NCBI RefSeq assembly: GCF_028291725.1
Contig: NZ_JAQGNT010000110.1
Span: forward strand, 1 to 42,238
Source: Hydrocarboniphaga sp.
Lineage (GTDB): Bacteria; Pseudomonadota; Gammaproteobacteria; Nevskiales; Nevskiaceae
DNA length: 42,238 bases
Reading direction: 5' to 3'
Numbering within the stretch: the stretch's first letter is position 1; each line of letters starts with the position of its first letter. Shown one piece after another: positions 27,305 to 35,214 of this stretch. Made by a program: the position numbers and the translations under genes. Under the pieces are notes generated by a model. It searched no databases. It saw only the letters and a program-made list of their open reading frames with translations, and was not told where the DNA came from.

Positions 27305-28636
27305 CTATACGGGGCGGTATTTGTGGAAAGGACCACTTAGCCGATGGGCTCCTCGGCTCTGGCGAAGAACCAACCCAGCCAGCACGCAAAGAGCCGCGGT
27401 ACTCGCCAGGCATACCGTCACTGCGAACCACAGCGGCGGCGGCGCCATCCAGTCCGCGACGAGCTGCAGCGGATTCGCCCGTCCCAAAGCGCGTTCGAGT
27501 ATCCAGCCCAGAGCGCAGGCGGCCGCAAACGCGGCGCCCGCGACTCTGATGACCGCATAAGCTCTCGTTGTGCTCAGCAGCAGAATCAATGGAAGCGTCG
27601 CCGTGATCACCAGCAGCTGCATGGCCTCGATGCCGAGATTGAAGCCGACCAGGCTCAGTGCCAGCGTGGCTCCGTCGAAGTTGAGGCCCGCCAACACCTC
27701 GGCGAACGCAAGGCCGTGAACCAGCCCGAATGCCGAGGCGATCCAGATCTCCTTGCCGGCGAACAGCGGGCGCCAGGCGTGAGCGCAGGAGACGAGGATC
27801 GAGACGGCGATCAGTATCTCGATGATGCGAGTCGGTGCCACGACCCAGCCCATCGCGGCCAGCGCCAGGCTGATCGAGTGGCCGACGGTGAATCCGCTGA
27901 CGACGCCGACGATGGTCCTTGCACTCGCCGCCAGGCTCTTGCGTGCGCGCCAGCGCCCGGCGCTGGCGATCAGCGGCGACGGCAGCAGCAGCGCGAGAAG
28001 GAACAGCAGATGATCCGGGCCCTCGGCGATGTGATGCAGGCCCAGCGAAAACATATGGCGGAAGCCCTGCCACCAGCTGCCGTCGGAGCCGTCGACCTGG
28101 ATGTGTGTGTTGCCGAAGCCGGCCGTGCTGATCAGCATCGGCTTGTCGCCGAGCAAGCCGTTGCGGATGTCGCGCCTGACGTAGATCAGCGCCTGGTGCG
28201 AGACCACCTGTTGCAGAATCACCTCGTAGTCGAGCGCGAAGACCTCCGTCGAAACGCCGGCCGGCGCCTGTAGCCTGGCCTGCACGCTGAGCCAGTCGTT
28301 GCTCGTCCAGTTGACGTTGTCCGTCGCCTTCATGGCGAGTGACTCGATGTGCAGGGCATAACTCCGGCCGTCCTGGCTGCGGATCAGCAAGCGGTCCCCG
28401 ATGTACCGCTCGATCCGGGGCCCGTGCTGCGCTACCACCGAGCCCGGGATTGAGGCGAGTGGGAGCAAAAGGGCCGCTCCCAGCTCGCTCACGGGCAGCT
28501 GCAGTTCGACATCGATCGCGTTGCGGCCGATGTCGAGCATCACGATGCTCGGTGGAACATCGTGTGCCAGAACCGGGTGCGGCACACCCGCGCACAGCAG
28601 CAAGAGCATCGCCGCACAGGCTGCACGCAAGCGCAT
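27305..28636 (-). CDS. HupE/UreJ_2-family membrane protein
   Basis: A 443-residue protein. A signal peptide (MRLRAACAAMLLLLCAG, cleavage after LAHD or nearby) is followed by an extracytoplasmic domain of about 190 residues and then six or seven transmembrane helices. The membrane part opens with HHIAEGPDHLLFLLALLL, the HupE_UreJ_2 hallmark with conserved His and Asp, and later has FGLVHGLAFAEVLAGL. HupE/UreJ proteins are linked to nickel uptake, but this long subfamily is uncharacterised. The start overlaps the DUF3500 gene stop as TGATG, so the two are translationally coupled. Confidence 0.85.
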   Translation of the reverse strand: MRLRAACAAMLLLLCAGVPHPVLAHDVPPSIVMLDIGRNAIDVELQLPVSELGAALLLPLASIPGSVVAQHGPRIERYIGDRLLIRSQDGRSYALHIESLAMKATDNVNWTSNDWLSVQARLQAPAGVSTEVFALDYEVILQQVVSHQALIYVRRDIRNGLLGDKPMLISTAGFGNTHIQVDGSDGSWWQGFRHMFSLGLHHIAEGPDHLLFLLALLLPSPLIASAGRWRARKSLAASARTIVGVVSGFTVGHSISLALAAMGWVVAPTRIIEILIAVSILVSCAHAWRPLFAGKEIWIASAFGLVHGLAFAEVLAGLNFDGATLALSLVGFNLGIEAMQLLVITATLPLILLLSTTRAYAVIRVAGAAFAAACALGWILERALGRANPLQLVADWMAPPPLWFAVTVCLASTAALCVLAGLVLRQSRGAHRLSGPFHKYRPV

Positions 28637-30093
28637 CAGTTGCTCAGCTGGTTGTAGTAGTCGTAGGTTTTGTCGCGGTAGATCATGTGGTAGTGAGTCT
28701 GACCCGAGATCACGACGCCATTCTGCACGGCGATTTCCATCCACACGCGCGGGCCGTCGACACGCATGTACGTGCCGTTCGCGGAGACATCCGGGCCCGA
28801 GCTGCTGACGGAGCCGGAGGCATTCGCCCATGCCACATAGGTGCTGCCGTAGTCCGCCTCGTAGTCGCTCAGCAGGCGGCTCGCCGTCGTGCTGTCGTAG
28901 TCATCGGTAAATTGTTCGATGGCGGCCATCACCAATGCCTGCTGCGTTGTCGACAGGCTCGATACCAGCAAGCCCCGATCGCTGCTGCTGGCGATGGCGT
29001 TGAACTTGGTGGTGACGTTGGCGTAGCTGCCGGTGTTGGCCTCGACCGGGCCGATCAGCACGTCGGAGAACGTCTGCCCGGAGAGGAAGGCACTGGTGAG
29101 TTCCGAGCTGCTCATGCTGCTGAAGATCGCCACCATCGCGGCGGCCTTGTCCGCGAGCACCGTATAGGTGCCGGAATCATAGAAGCTGTAGCTGGTGTGA
29201 TCGTTGGCAGTGAACGCGGTCCTCGGTTCGACTCCGATATGGTGAGGCGTCGGATAGGCGCAGGCGCCGTTGAAATTGATGTTGAACGCCATGTGATGGC
29301 CGCCCAGCATCAGCGTCCACGAGCCGGTTTGCGAGGGCGTGCCGATGAACGCGACGTGGTACAGATCCGCGCCATAGCCGTTCGCATTCTTCGTGTAGCC
29401 CAGGTAATCGTCAGCGGCGATCACACCCTGGAAATCGGCGTATCCCGCGCTGCTGAGCGCGACTTTGGCAAGGGCGTTGAACGCGGAAATCTGGCTCGAC
29501 GTGCTCACCTCCGCGAGCGTGATGCCGGGCCTGCTGAAGCTGATCGCGCCGGGCGGCAGGTTGGACCAGTTGGTCTTGTAGACATTGAGCTGCGAGCTCG
29601 AGTACGACGAGTCGCTGTAGAGAGTCGATGCCGTCAGCGAGCTGCCGAGTGCGGCTTCGAAAGTGCTGACGGCGCTGAGCACACTGTCGACGTAGGTGGT
29701 ATCGCAGGATGCCGTGTCGCTGCTCGAAACCGTCAGAGTCACGGTGCTGCTGGTGGTGGTGCCGCCGCTGTTGGAGACGGTGACGTAGTAGCTGCCCGCA
29801 TCGCTGGTCGCGGTGCTTGCGATCGTATACGTCGAAGACGTTGCGCCGGAGATCGCGCTGGACGCCTTGTACCACTGGTAGCTCAGCGTGCCACTGCCGC
29901 TCGCGGTGACCGTGAAGCTCGCCGCGCTGCCGGCGGTAACCGTCTGAGACGAGGGCTGCGTCGTGATCGTCGGGGCGGTAACGGTGCCGCTGGAGTCGGA
30001 GCTGTCACTGCCGCCGCCGCCACAGGCCGTCACAGCCGCAAGACCCAGGAGAAGCAAAATAACCAGCGAAAAACGCCGTGTGTTGACAAGCAT
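28636..30093 (-). CDS. DUF3500 lipoprotein with N-terminal Ig-like domain
   Basis: A 485-residue predicted lipoprotein with lipobox VTAC (Cys24) and the linker GGGGSDSSDSSG. An immunoglobulin-like domain (about 38-125) carries the typical LSYQWYK and SDAGSYYVTVSN. The rest matches DUF3500, with GGHHMAFNINF, HHIGVEPRTAF and a C-terminal HYHMIYRDKTYDYYNQ. The many His residues suggest metal binding, which is inference. It is coupled to the HupE-like gene, an arrangement consistent with surface capture and membrane transfer of a metal. Serine and threonine content is very high in the first third. Confidence 0.85.
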   Translation of the reverse strand: MLVNTRRFSLVILLLLGLAAVTACGGGGSDSSDSSGTVTAPTITTQPSSQTVTAGSAASFTVTASGSGTLSYQWYKASSAISGATSSTYTIASTATSDAGSYYVTVSNSGGTTTSSTVTLTVSSSDTASCDTTYVDSVLSAVSTFEAALGSSLTASTLYSDSSYSSSQLNVYKTNWSNLPPGAISFSRPGITLAEVSTSSQISAFNALAKVALSSAGYADFQGVIAADDYLGYTKNANGYGADLYHVAFIGTPSQTGSWTLMLGGHHMAFNINFNGACAYPTPHHIGVEPRTAFTANDHTSYSFYDSGTYTVLADKAAAMVAIFSSMSSSELTSAFLSGQTFSDVLIGPVEANTGSYANVTTKFNAIASSSDRGLLVSSLSTTQQALVMAAIEQFTDDYDSTTASRLLSDYEADYGSTYVAWANASGSVSSSGPDVSANGTYMRVDGPRVWMEIAVQNGVVISGQTHYHMIYRDKTYDYYNQLSN

Positions 30094-30442
30094 CGTTGCC
30101 CCCTGGCTCGCGCCAAGCTCGAATACAAGATGGATCCCGCGCAGCGGGTCGGATACCTGTGTCGAAGCTTAGGAGCTGGGGATGGAGCGCCCGGGATTCT
30201 TTACAAGGGATTTACAAAGCTCGGCTGTCTGGGTCAATTCGCGGCGCCCGCAGGTTCACGGATCTTAGTAGTCAACAGTAATGCTCATCAGGACGCCAGA
30301 CCGCCGCAGCTCATACAATGAGGACTCGATGAGGGCTCGCCGGGCCTGGATCGGGACCGCAGCGCAGCAAAGAGCGCGCGTCCCGCCGGTTGCGGCGAAC
30401 CAACACGATGGATCAACCAATAGAGCATCGAGGAGCCATGGT
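30094..30442. other. divergent region between the DUF3500 and acyl-CoA dehydrogenase genes
   Basis: No gene is supported here. A small CCCGC-TGC-GCGGG hairpin lies near 30136-30148. The words TTTACAAGGGATTTACAAA (near 30202) are a direct repeat of TTTACAA. TACAAT at 30314-30319 could be a -10 for the plus-strand gene, but no -35 fits. The long reading frame entering from 30281 is just the open frame upstream of the true start. Confidence 0.45.
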
Positions 30443-32662
30443 ATGAAGCTTGGTCTGCCGGACGACAGCCTGCCCATTCAGGAAATGTTCGAGGGATTTT
30501 TCGCCGCCGAGTCCACGCCCGTCCGCGTGCGCGCCGCCGAGCCGCTGGGCTTCGATGCGGCCCTGTGGCGCGAGCTGGTCGCGATCGAGGCGCCCTTCAT
30601 GCGCTTGTCGGCGGATGCGGGTGGCGGCGGCATGAGCCTGTTCGATACCTGCCTGATGATGGACCAGGCCGGCCGCAGGCTGGCCTCCGCTCCCTTGGCG
30701 GAGGCGGTGGTCGCGCTGCGGATACTCGGCGAACTCGGCGGGGATGCGGCGCGCCTGTGGATCGACAAGATCCGCGACGGCGAGACGGTGCTCGCCCTGG
30801 CGCTCCGCGAGGCCAAGCCGGGCGTGGCGCAGCTGGTGCCCGGCGGCGCCGTGGCGAAGGCCGTGCTGACTTTCGACGGCAATGAGCTTGCCATTGAAAT
30901 CCCCGCTGCGCCGCTGGCCGCGCCTGCGACGCTCGGCGGCTCGGCCATCGGCGTGTTCGAGCCCGGCAAGGGCCAGCGGCTGGTCATCTCCAGCGGTGCG
31001 GACGCGGCCAAGATCTGGGCCGCCGGCATCGAGGAGTGGAAGCTGCTGACCTCGGCCGCGCTGATCGGCCTGTCCAAGGAAGCGCTGGCGATGGCGGCCG
31101 CCTATGCCTGCGAGCGCATTGCCTTTGGTCAGCCCATCGGTGCGAACCAGGGCATTGCCCATCCGCTGGCGATCGACGTGATCGATGCCGATGGCGGCGG
31201 CATGCTGCTGTGGTGGACGCTGCGCGCGATCGCGGACGGCGCCCCCGACGCGGCGGCGACGGTGTCGATGCTCTATTGGTGGAGCGTGCGCACGGCCACC
31301 AGCTGCGTCGCGCATTCGCTGCACACCTTCGGCGGCTATGGTTTGTCGGTCGAATACGACATCCAGCTGTATCACCGCCGCGCCAAGGCCTGGGCGCTGG
31401 TGCTGGGCGATCCGCAGGCGGAGCTGGTCCGCGCCGGCCGTCGCCTGCTGCTGGGCGAGACGGCGACGCTGCCGGACCCGGGGCTGGTCGATGTGGACTT
31501 CTATCCGCCCACGGCAGGCAAGGAGCTGGCCGACGAGACGCGCGCGCTGTTCAAGCGCATCCTCGATCCGGCAAAACACAACCTGGTTGATCACAACTTC
31601 GAGTCCCACGACTGGGACGTGCACCGTGCCATCGGCGCAGCCGGCCTGCTGTACCCGGACTGGCCGGTGAAGTGGGGCGGACGCGGCGCCGACGCGGATT
31701 CCACGCGCGCCAGCCTCACCGTGTGGCAGGAAGTCGGCTATGCCGGCCTGCCGCGCAGCACCACCTCGATGATCGGCCACGTCGTGCAGAAGACCGCCAA
31801 GCCGGAGCTGCAGGAAGAAGTGCTGCTGCGCATGGGCCGCGGCGAGATCAGCGCCTGCCTCGGCTACACCGAGCCCTCCGGCGGTTCGGACGTGTTCGCC
31901 GCCAAGACCCGCGCGGTCCGCGACGGCGATGACCCGAACGCGGGGTGGATCATCAACGGCGCCAAGATGTTCACCTCGGGCGCCGAGCTCGCCAGCTACG
32001 TGATCCTGATCACGCGCACCGATCCCGACGTGCCCAAGCACAAGGGCATCACGGTGTTCCTGGTGCCGATGAACAAGCCCGGCATCGAGATCACGCCGGT
32101 GCATACCTTCATGGACGAGCGCACCAACGCGACTTTCTATTCCGATGTTCGGGTCGAGGACAAGTATCGCCTCGGCGAGATCAATGGCGGTGCCAAGGTG
32201 CTGGCGGCCGCGCTGACGATGGAACAGGGCGGCGGCTACTACCACCTGCTGATCCGCGAGATGGCCGACACCGTGGCGGAATGGGCGCGCGGCGAGCAGC
32301 GCAACGGCCGGCCGCTGATCGAGGATTCCAACTTGCTCGCGCGCATCGCCAAGGCCTATGCCGACAGCCGCATCAGCGAAGTGCTGTCGGGCCGGGTGCT
32401 CGGCTCGCGCCTGGCCGGCATCCCGGATCTTGCCTTCGGCCCCGCCTCGAAGGTCTTCTCCACCGAAGCCTTCATCGTCGATTCCGCCGAGCTGCTCGAC
32501 GTGGCCGCGCCGCGCTCGCTGCTGCGCGGACAGCAAGGCCTGGGGTTGGTGGAGAAGGGCTACCGCCATTCGACCGCGACCTCGATCTACGGCGGCACCA
32601 GCGAAGTGCTGCGCAGCATGGTGGCCGAGAGGCGCCTGGGCCTGCCGCGCAGCCGGGCCTGA
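30443..32662 (+). CDS. fused double-domain acyl-CoA dehydrogenase
   Basis: A 739-residue flavoprotein made of two acyl-CoA dehydrogenase units. The N-terminal half (about 1-345) keeps SLFDTCLMMDQAGRRL, AYACERIAFGQPIG and HTFGGYGLSVEYD. The C-terminal half (about 360-739) has the full FAD and substrate pattern (CLGYTEPSGGSD, WIINGAKMFTSGAE, ASKVFSTEA, IYGGTSEVLRSMVAERRLGLPR). In SCAD-type enzymes the catalytic Glu lies in YEGT; here it is YGGT, so the base, if any, must be elsewhere, as in IVD/LCAD-like enzymes. Such fusions resemble mycobacterial FadE34-type enzymes acting on steroid side-chain CoA esters; the substrate here is unproven. ATG 30443 has AGGAG seven bases upstream. Confidence 0.9.
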   Translation: MKLGLPDDSLPIQEMFEGFFAAESTPVRVRAAEPLGFDAALWRELVAIEAPFMRLSADAGGGGMSLFDTCLMMDQAGRRLASAPLAEAVVALRILGELGGDAARLWIDKIRDGETVLALALREAKPGVAQLVPGGAVAKAVLTFDGNELAIEIPAAPLAAPATLGGSAIGVFEPGKGQRLVISSGADAAKIWAAGIEEWKLLTSAALIGLSKEALAMAAAYACERIAFGQPIGANQGIAHPLAIDVIDADGGGMLLWWTLRAIADGAPDAAATVSMLYWWSVRTATSCVAHSLHTFGGYGLSVEYDIQLYHRRAKAWALVLGDPQAELVRAGRRLLLGETATLPDPGLVDVDFYPPTAGKELADETRALFKRILDPAKHNLVDHNFESHDWDVHRAIGAAGLLYPDWPVKWGGRGADADSTRASLTVWQEVGYAGLPRSTTSMIGHVVQKTAKPELQEEVLLRMGRGEISACLGYTEPSGGSDVFAAKTRAVRDGDDPNAGWIINGAKMFTSGAELASYVILITRTDPDVPKHKGITVFLVPMNKPGIEITPVHTFMDERTNATFYSDVRVEDKYRLGEINGGAKVLAAALTMEQGGGYYHLLIREMADTVAEWARGEQRNGRPLIEDSNLLARIAKAYADSRISEVLSGRVLGSRLAGIPDLAFGPASKVFSTEAFIVDSAELLDVAAPRSLLRGQQGLGLVEKGYRHSTATSIYGGTSEVLRSMVAERRLGLPRSRA

Positions 32663-32694
32663 GGCGGCTTCGGCGTCCAGTGCCTGAAGACAAC

Positions 32695-32774
32695 GTAGGT
32701 CGGCAATCCCTTGCCGACGTGTACCCTCGGATGTGCAAGCGAGGCCTCACGTCGGCAAGGGATTGCCGACCTAC
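32695..32774. repeat. inverted pair of GTAGGTCGGCAATCC repeats
   Basis: Arms 32695-32721 and 32748-32774 are complementary over 27 bases. The spacer resembles that of the copy at 17582-17674 (both start TAC and end GGCCT), so whole pairs, not single arms, are the propagated unit. Confidence 0.9.
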
Positions 32775-32809
32775 CGTTGCCGGGAAATGCTTTTCAGCGA
32801 TTACAGGCC

Positions 32810-32975
32810 CTAGTCCACTGAATCACTGAAATCGGCAGTGCTGTCCACCCGATGCGGGCGCGCTGCTGCGTTGCAAATGCTCGCGATACCTACGGGTATC
32901 GCTGTGCTTTGCGCCTTGCACCGCATCCCGCCTCGGGCGTCCCTCACCGCCAATTCCAATGATCCAGCGGACTAG
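32810..32975. repeat. 166-bp CTAG-bounded palindromic element, copy 1
   Basis: It begins and ends with CTAG. The outer 31 bases (CTAGTCCACTGAATCACTG...) match the complement of the other end with about seven mismatches. An inner stem GATACC-TAC-GGTATC marks the centre (about element position 76-91). CTGCGTTGC lies at element position 57-65. It shares its last CTAG with copy 2. No reading frame of note. Could be a MITE with CTAG target duplication or a structured RNA gene. Confidence 0.75.
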
Positions 32976-33137
32976 TACCGTGGCACAGAGGTTTCGAAAC
33001 AAATTCGCTCGGTCTGGTGCCGCGATACTGCGTTGCTCGTCGTCGCCATAGCGACGGCTATGACTCCTCCTCGCGCCTGGTCTCGCGCCCCCATCCCTTC
33101 GCGCCTTTGTTGCGAAACCTCTGCGCCACGGTACTAG
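32972..33137. repeat. 166-bp CTAG-bounded palindromic element, copy 2
   Basis: The outer 32 bases (CTAGTACCGTGGCACAGAGG...) are complementary to the other end with two mismatches. It has exactly the same length as copy 1, the same CTGCGTTGC at positions 57-65, a central CATAGC-GAC-GGCTATG at the same place, and GCGCCT at about 102-107. The arms of the two copies differ from each other. The terminal CTAG provides the TAG stop of the WD40 gene. Confidence 0.8.
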
Positions 33138-35059
33138 TACGGAAACCGCGCCAGCACCAGCGTCGCATCGGTGCGGCCGTAGGCCAGCGAGTCGCCGCTG
33201 TGCGAGTAGGCGGTGGACAGTGTGACCGGCGTGCGGCCCCAGCCGGTTTCCTGGTCATAAGTCGCCAGCAGCGCGCCGCTGGCGGCGCCCCAGACCATCA
33301 GCTTGCGCGAGTAGCCCGAGCCGCAGACCAGGGTCTGGCCGTCGGGGGCGAAAGCGACCGAGCCGACAAAGCCGTCGGGGTCGCCGGCATAGGTTTGCAG
33401 CAGCGCGCCGTCGGCGATGCGGAAGCGCTGGATGTTGTTGCCGTAGCTTTCCTCGCCCGCGATCAGGCTGAGCCCATCGGGCGCAAACGCCAGCGAACGC
33501 GGCAGCGCAGGGGTGGCGATGATGCGCAGCAGGCTGCCGTCGGACACGTTCCAGAGCCGGATACGGGTGTCGCCGTAGGCCGCCGCCAGCGTCGCGCCGT
33601 CCGGCGACAGTGCCAGTGACAGCACCGCGAACTGCACGCCGGCGTTGAGCGTCCTCAGCAGCGTGCCGTCGGATACGCGCCAGAACTTGATCAGCGTGTC
33701 GTAGCCGCCCGAGATCAGCTGCGTGCCGTCATTGGTGAACCGGACCGCCTGGGTGCTGCCGTTGTTGCCGGCCAGCACCAGCAACTGGGTGGCGTCGGAG
33801 ACGCGCCACAGCATGATGCGGTTGTCGCGCGTGTCGGGTGGCGGCGAGCCGGCGGCCGCGGCGATGATCGCGCCGTCCGGCGAGAACGCGACCTCGTTGA
33901 TGATGTCGTCCAGGCCCAGATAGCTGCGCTGAAACCGTCCGTCGCTGGCGCGCCAGAGTTTGGCTGTGAAGTCCATGCTGCCGGTGCCCAGCCATTGATC
34001 GTCGGGCGAGAACTTGACCGAGGCGACGTTGGCGGCATGCTGGCCGTAGGTGCGCTTCAGGCTGCCGTCGGCGAGTTTCCATTGCCGCGGATGGCTGTCG
34101 GCGCCACCGGAGAACGCCGAGACATTGTCCGAGGCGGCGGCTACCGAGAAGATCGCCGACTGGCCGGATGTCTTGAGCACCTTGCTCTGCGATCCCGAAG
34201 GCAGATCCCACAGCCGCGCGGTATTGTCGTAGCTGCCCGAGACCAGGGTCTTGGCGTCGGCGCTGACCGCCACCGAGCTGACCATGCTCAGGTGGCCGCG
34301 GAACACGTGGGTGCTGCTGCCGCTGCTGACCTGCCAGGCACGTAGCGTGCGGTCCCAGCTGGATGAATAGAGCGTCTGGCTGTTGGGCGCAAACACCACG
34401 CCGGAGACGAAATTGGAGTGCCCGCGCAGCGTCCGCGTCAGCGTCCAGTTCGGCGCCGCCCACAGCTTGACCGTCTGGTCGGCGCTGCCGGAGGCCAGCC
34501 ACTGGCCGTCAGGCGAATACGCCACCGAGAACACCGTGCCGGTATGGCCGTTGAGCACCTTGATCTGCACGCCGTCCGACACCCGCCACAGGCGCACCGT
34601 CTTGAGTTGATCGCCGCTGGCGAGCGTGCTGCCGTCGGGCGAAAACGTCAGCGAGAAAATCTGCGTCGGCCCGTCGATGCTGCGAATCAGCGTGCCGTCC
34701 GCAACGCGCCACAGCTTGATATTGCCGGCCGGATCGCCGGCGACGAATTCGCCCGACGACGCCAGGGTTTGCCCGTCGGGCGAGAACGCGACCGTGTCCA
34801 CGCCGCCGTCGTGGGCGGCGAGCGTGCGGATCAGGCTGCCATCGGAGGTGCGCCACAGCTTGACGGTGTAGTCGTCGGCACTGCCGGTGGCCAGCGTCAG
34901 GTGGTCGGGCGAGATCGCCACCGCATTGAGCGCGCGGTGGCCGGGGCCGAACCAGGCGATGTCGGGCGCCGCGGCCTGCACCGGCGGTGCCGTCAGTGTC
35001 AGCAGTACCAGCGACAGAGCGGCGGCCAGGCGCCGTGCCGCTACGAGACTTGTCATCAT
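33134..35059 (-). CDS. secreted WD40-repeat protein with 14 blades
   Basis: A 641-residue protein with a signal peptide (hydrophobic 10-25, likely cleavage after PPVQA). I count 14 WD40-type blades, each ending in variants of KLW, RLW, MLW or KFW and followed by SDG turns, with SPDG at many blade starts. Fourteen blades suggest two seven-bladed propellers. No enzymatic domain is attached, so it is probably a protein-interaction scaffold in the periplasm. ATG 35059 has GGAG six bases upstream. The stop TAG is part of the adjacent repeat. It is divergent from a diguanylate cyclase gene. Confidence 0.87.
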   Translation of the reverse strand: MMTSLVAARRLAAALSLVLLTLTAPPVQAAAPDIAWFGPGHRALNAVAISPDHLTLATGSADDYTVKLWRTSDGSLIRTLAAHDGGVDTVAFSPDGQTLASSGEFVAGDPAGNIKLWRVADGTLIRSIDGPTQIFSLTFSPDGSTLASGDQLKTVRLWRVSDGVQIKVLNGHTGTVFSVAYSPDGQWLASGSADQTVKLWAAPNWTLTRTLRGHSNFVSGVVFAPNSQTLYSSSWDRTLRAWQVSSGSSTHVFRGHLSMVSSVAVSADAKTLVSGSYDNTARLWDLPSGSQSKVLKTSGQSAIFSVAAASDNVSAFSGGADSHPRQWKLADGSLKRTYGQHAANVASVKFSPDDQWLGTGSMDFTAKLWRASDGRFQRSYLGLDDIINEVAFSPDGAIIAAAAGSPPPDTRDNRIMLWRVSDATQLLVLAGNNGSTQAVRFTNDGTQLISGGYDTLIKFWRVSDGTLLRTLNAGVQFAVLSLALSPDGATLAAAYGDTRIRLWNVSDGSLLRIIATPALPRSLAFAPDGLSLIAGEESYGNNIQRFRIADGALLQTYAGDPDGFVGSVAFAPDGQTLVCGSGYSRKLMVWGAASGALLATYDQETGWGRTPVTLSTAYSHSGDSLAYGRTDATLVLARFPY

Positions 35060-35121
35060 GATCAGCTCCGGCAGCAGGTATACACCTCGGGTGAGTGCCG
35101 AAAAAGCGCGATCCGGTTCAT

Positions 35122-35214
35122 TAGGGCCTGTTGTGCTCCGCGTCTCAATTTTGCGGCCCGGCTGCCGATAGCTGCCTACAACCTGTACAGCGCGGCCGCG
35201 CATTGGGACGCACC
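35122..35214. repeat. imperfect palindrome upstream of the diguanylate cyclase
   Basis: It starts TAGGGCCTGTTG, a word repeated in the element at 42112. The segment GCGTCTCAATTTTGCGGCC (from 35140) is partly complementary to GGCCGCGCATTGGGACGC (35194-35211), which ends four bases before the ATG of the cyclase. It may be a decayed or related palindromic element and could fold over the translation start. Confidence 0.45.

Noticed and set aside
28339-30321. 660-codon plus-strand open frame across the DUF3500/HupE junction
   Set aside because: Composition is Arg/Ala/Gly/Val-rich without motifs, and it runs antisense to two coherent exported proteins.
32663-32829. Open frame through the repeats after the acyl-CoA dehydrogenase containing VGRQSLADV
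   Set aside because: This peptide is simply one reading of the GTAGGTCGGCAATCC repeat and also appears in unrelated frames.
32695-33137. CRISPR array in the repeat cluster
   Set aside because: Repeats are inverted pairs and different families rather than evenly spaced direct repeats with unique spacers.
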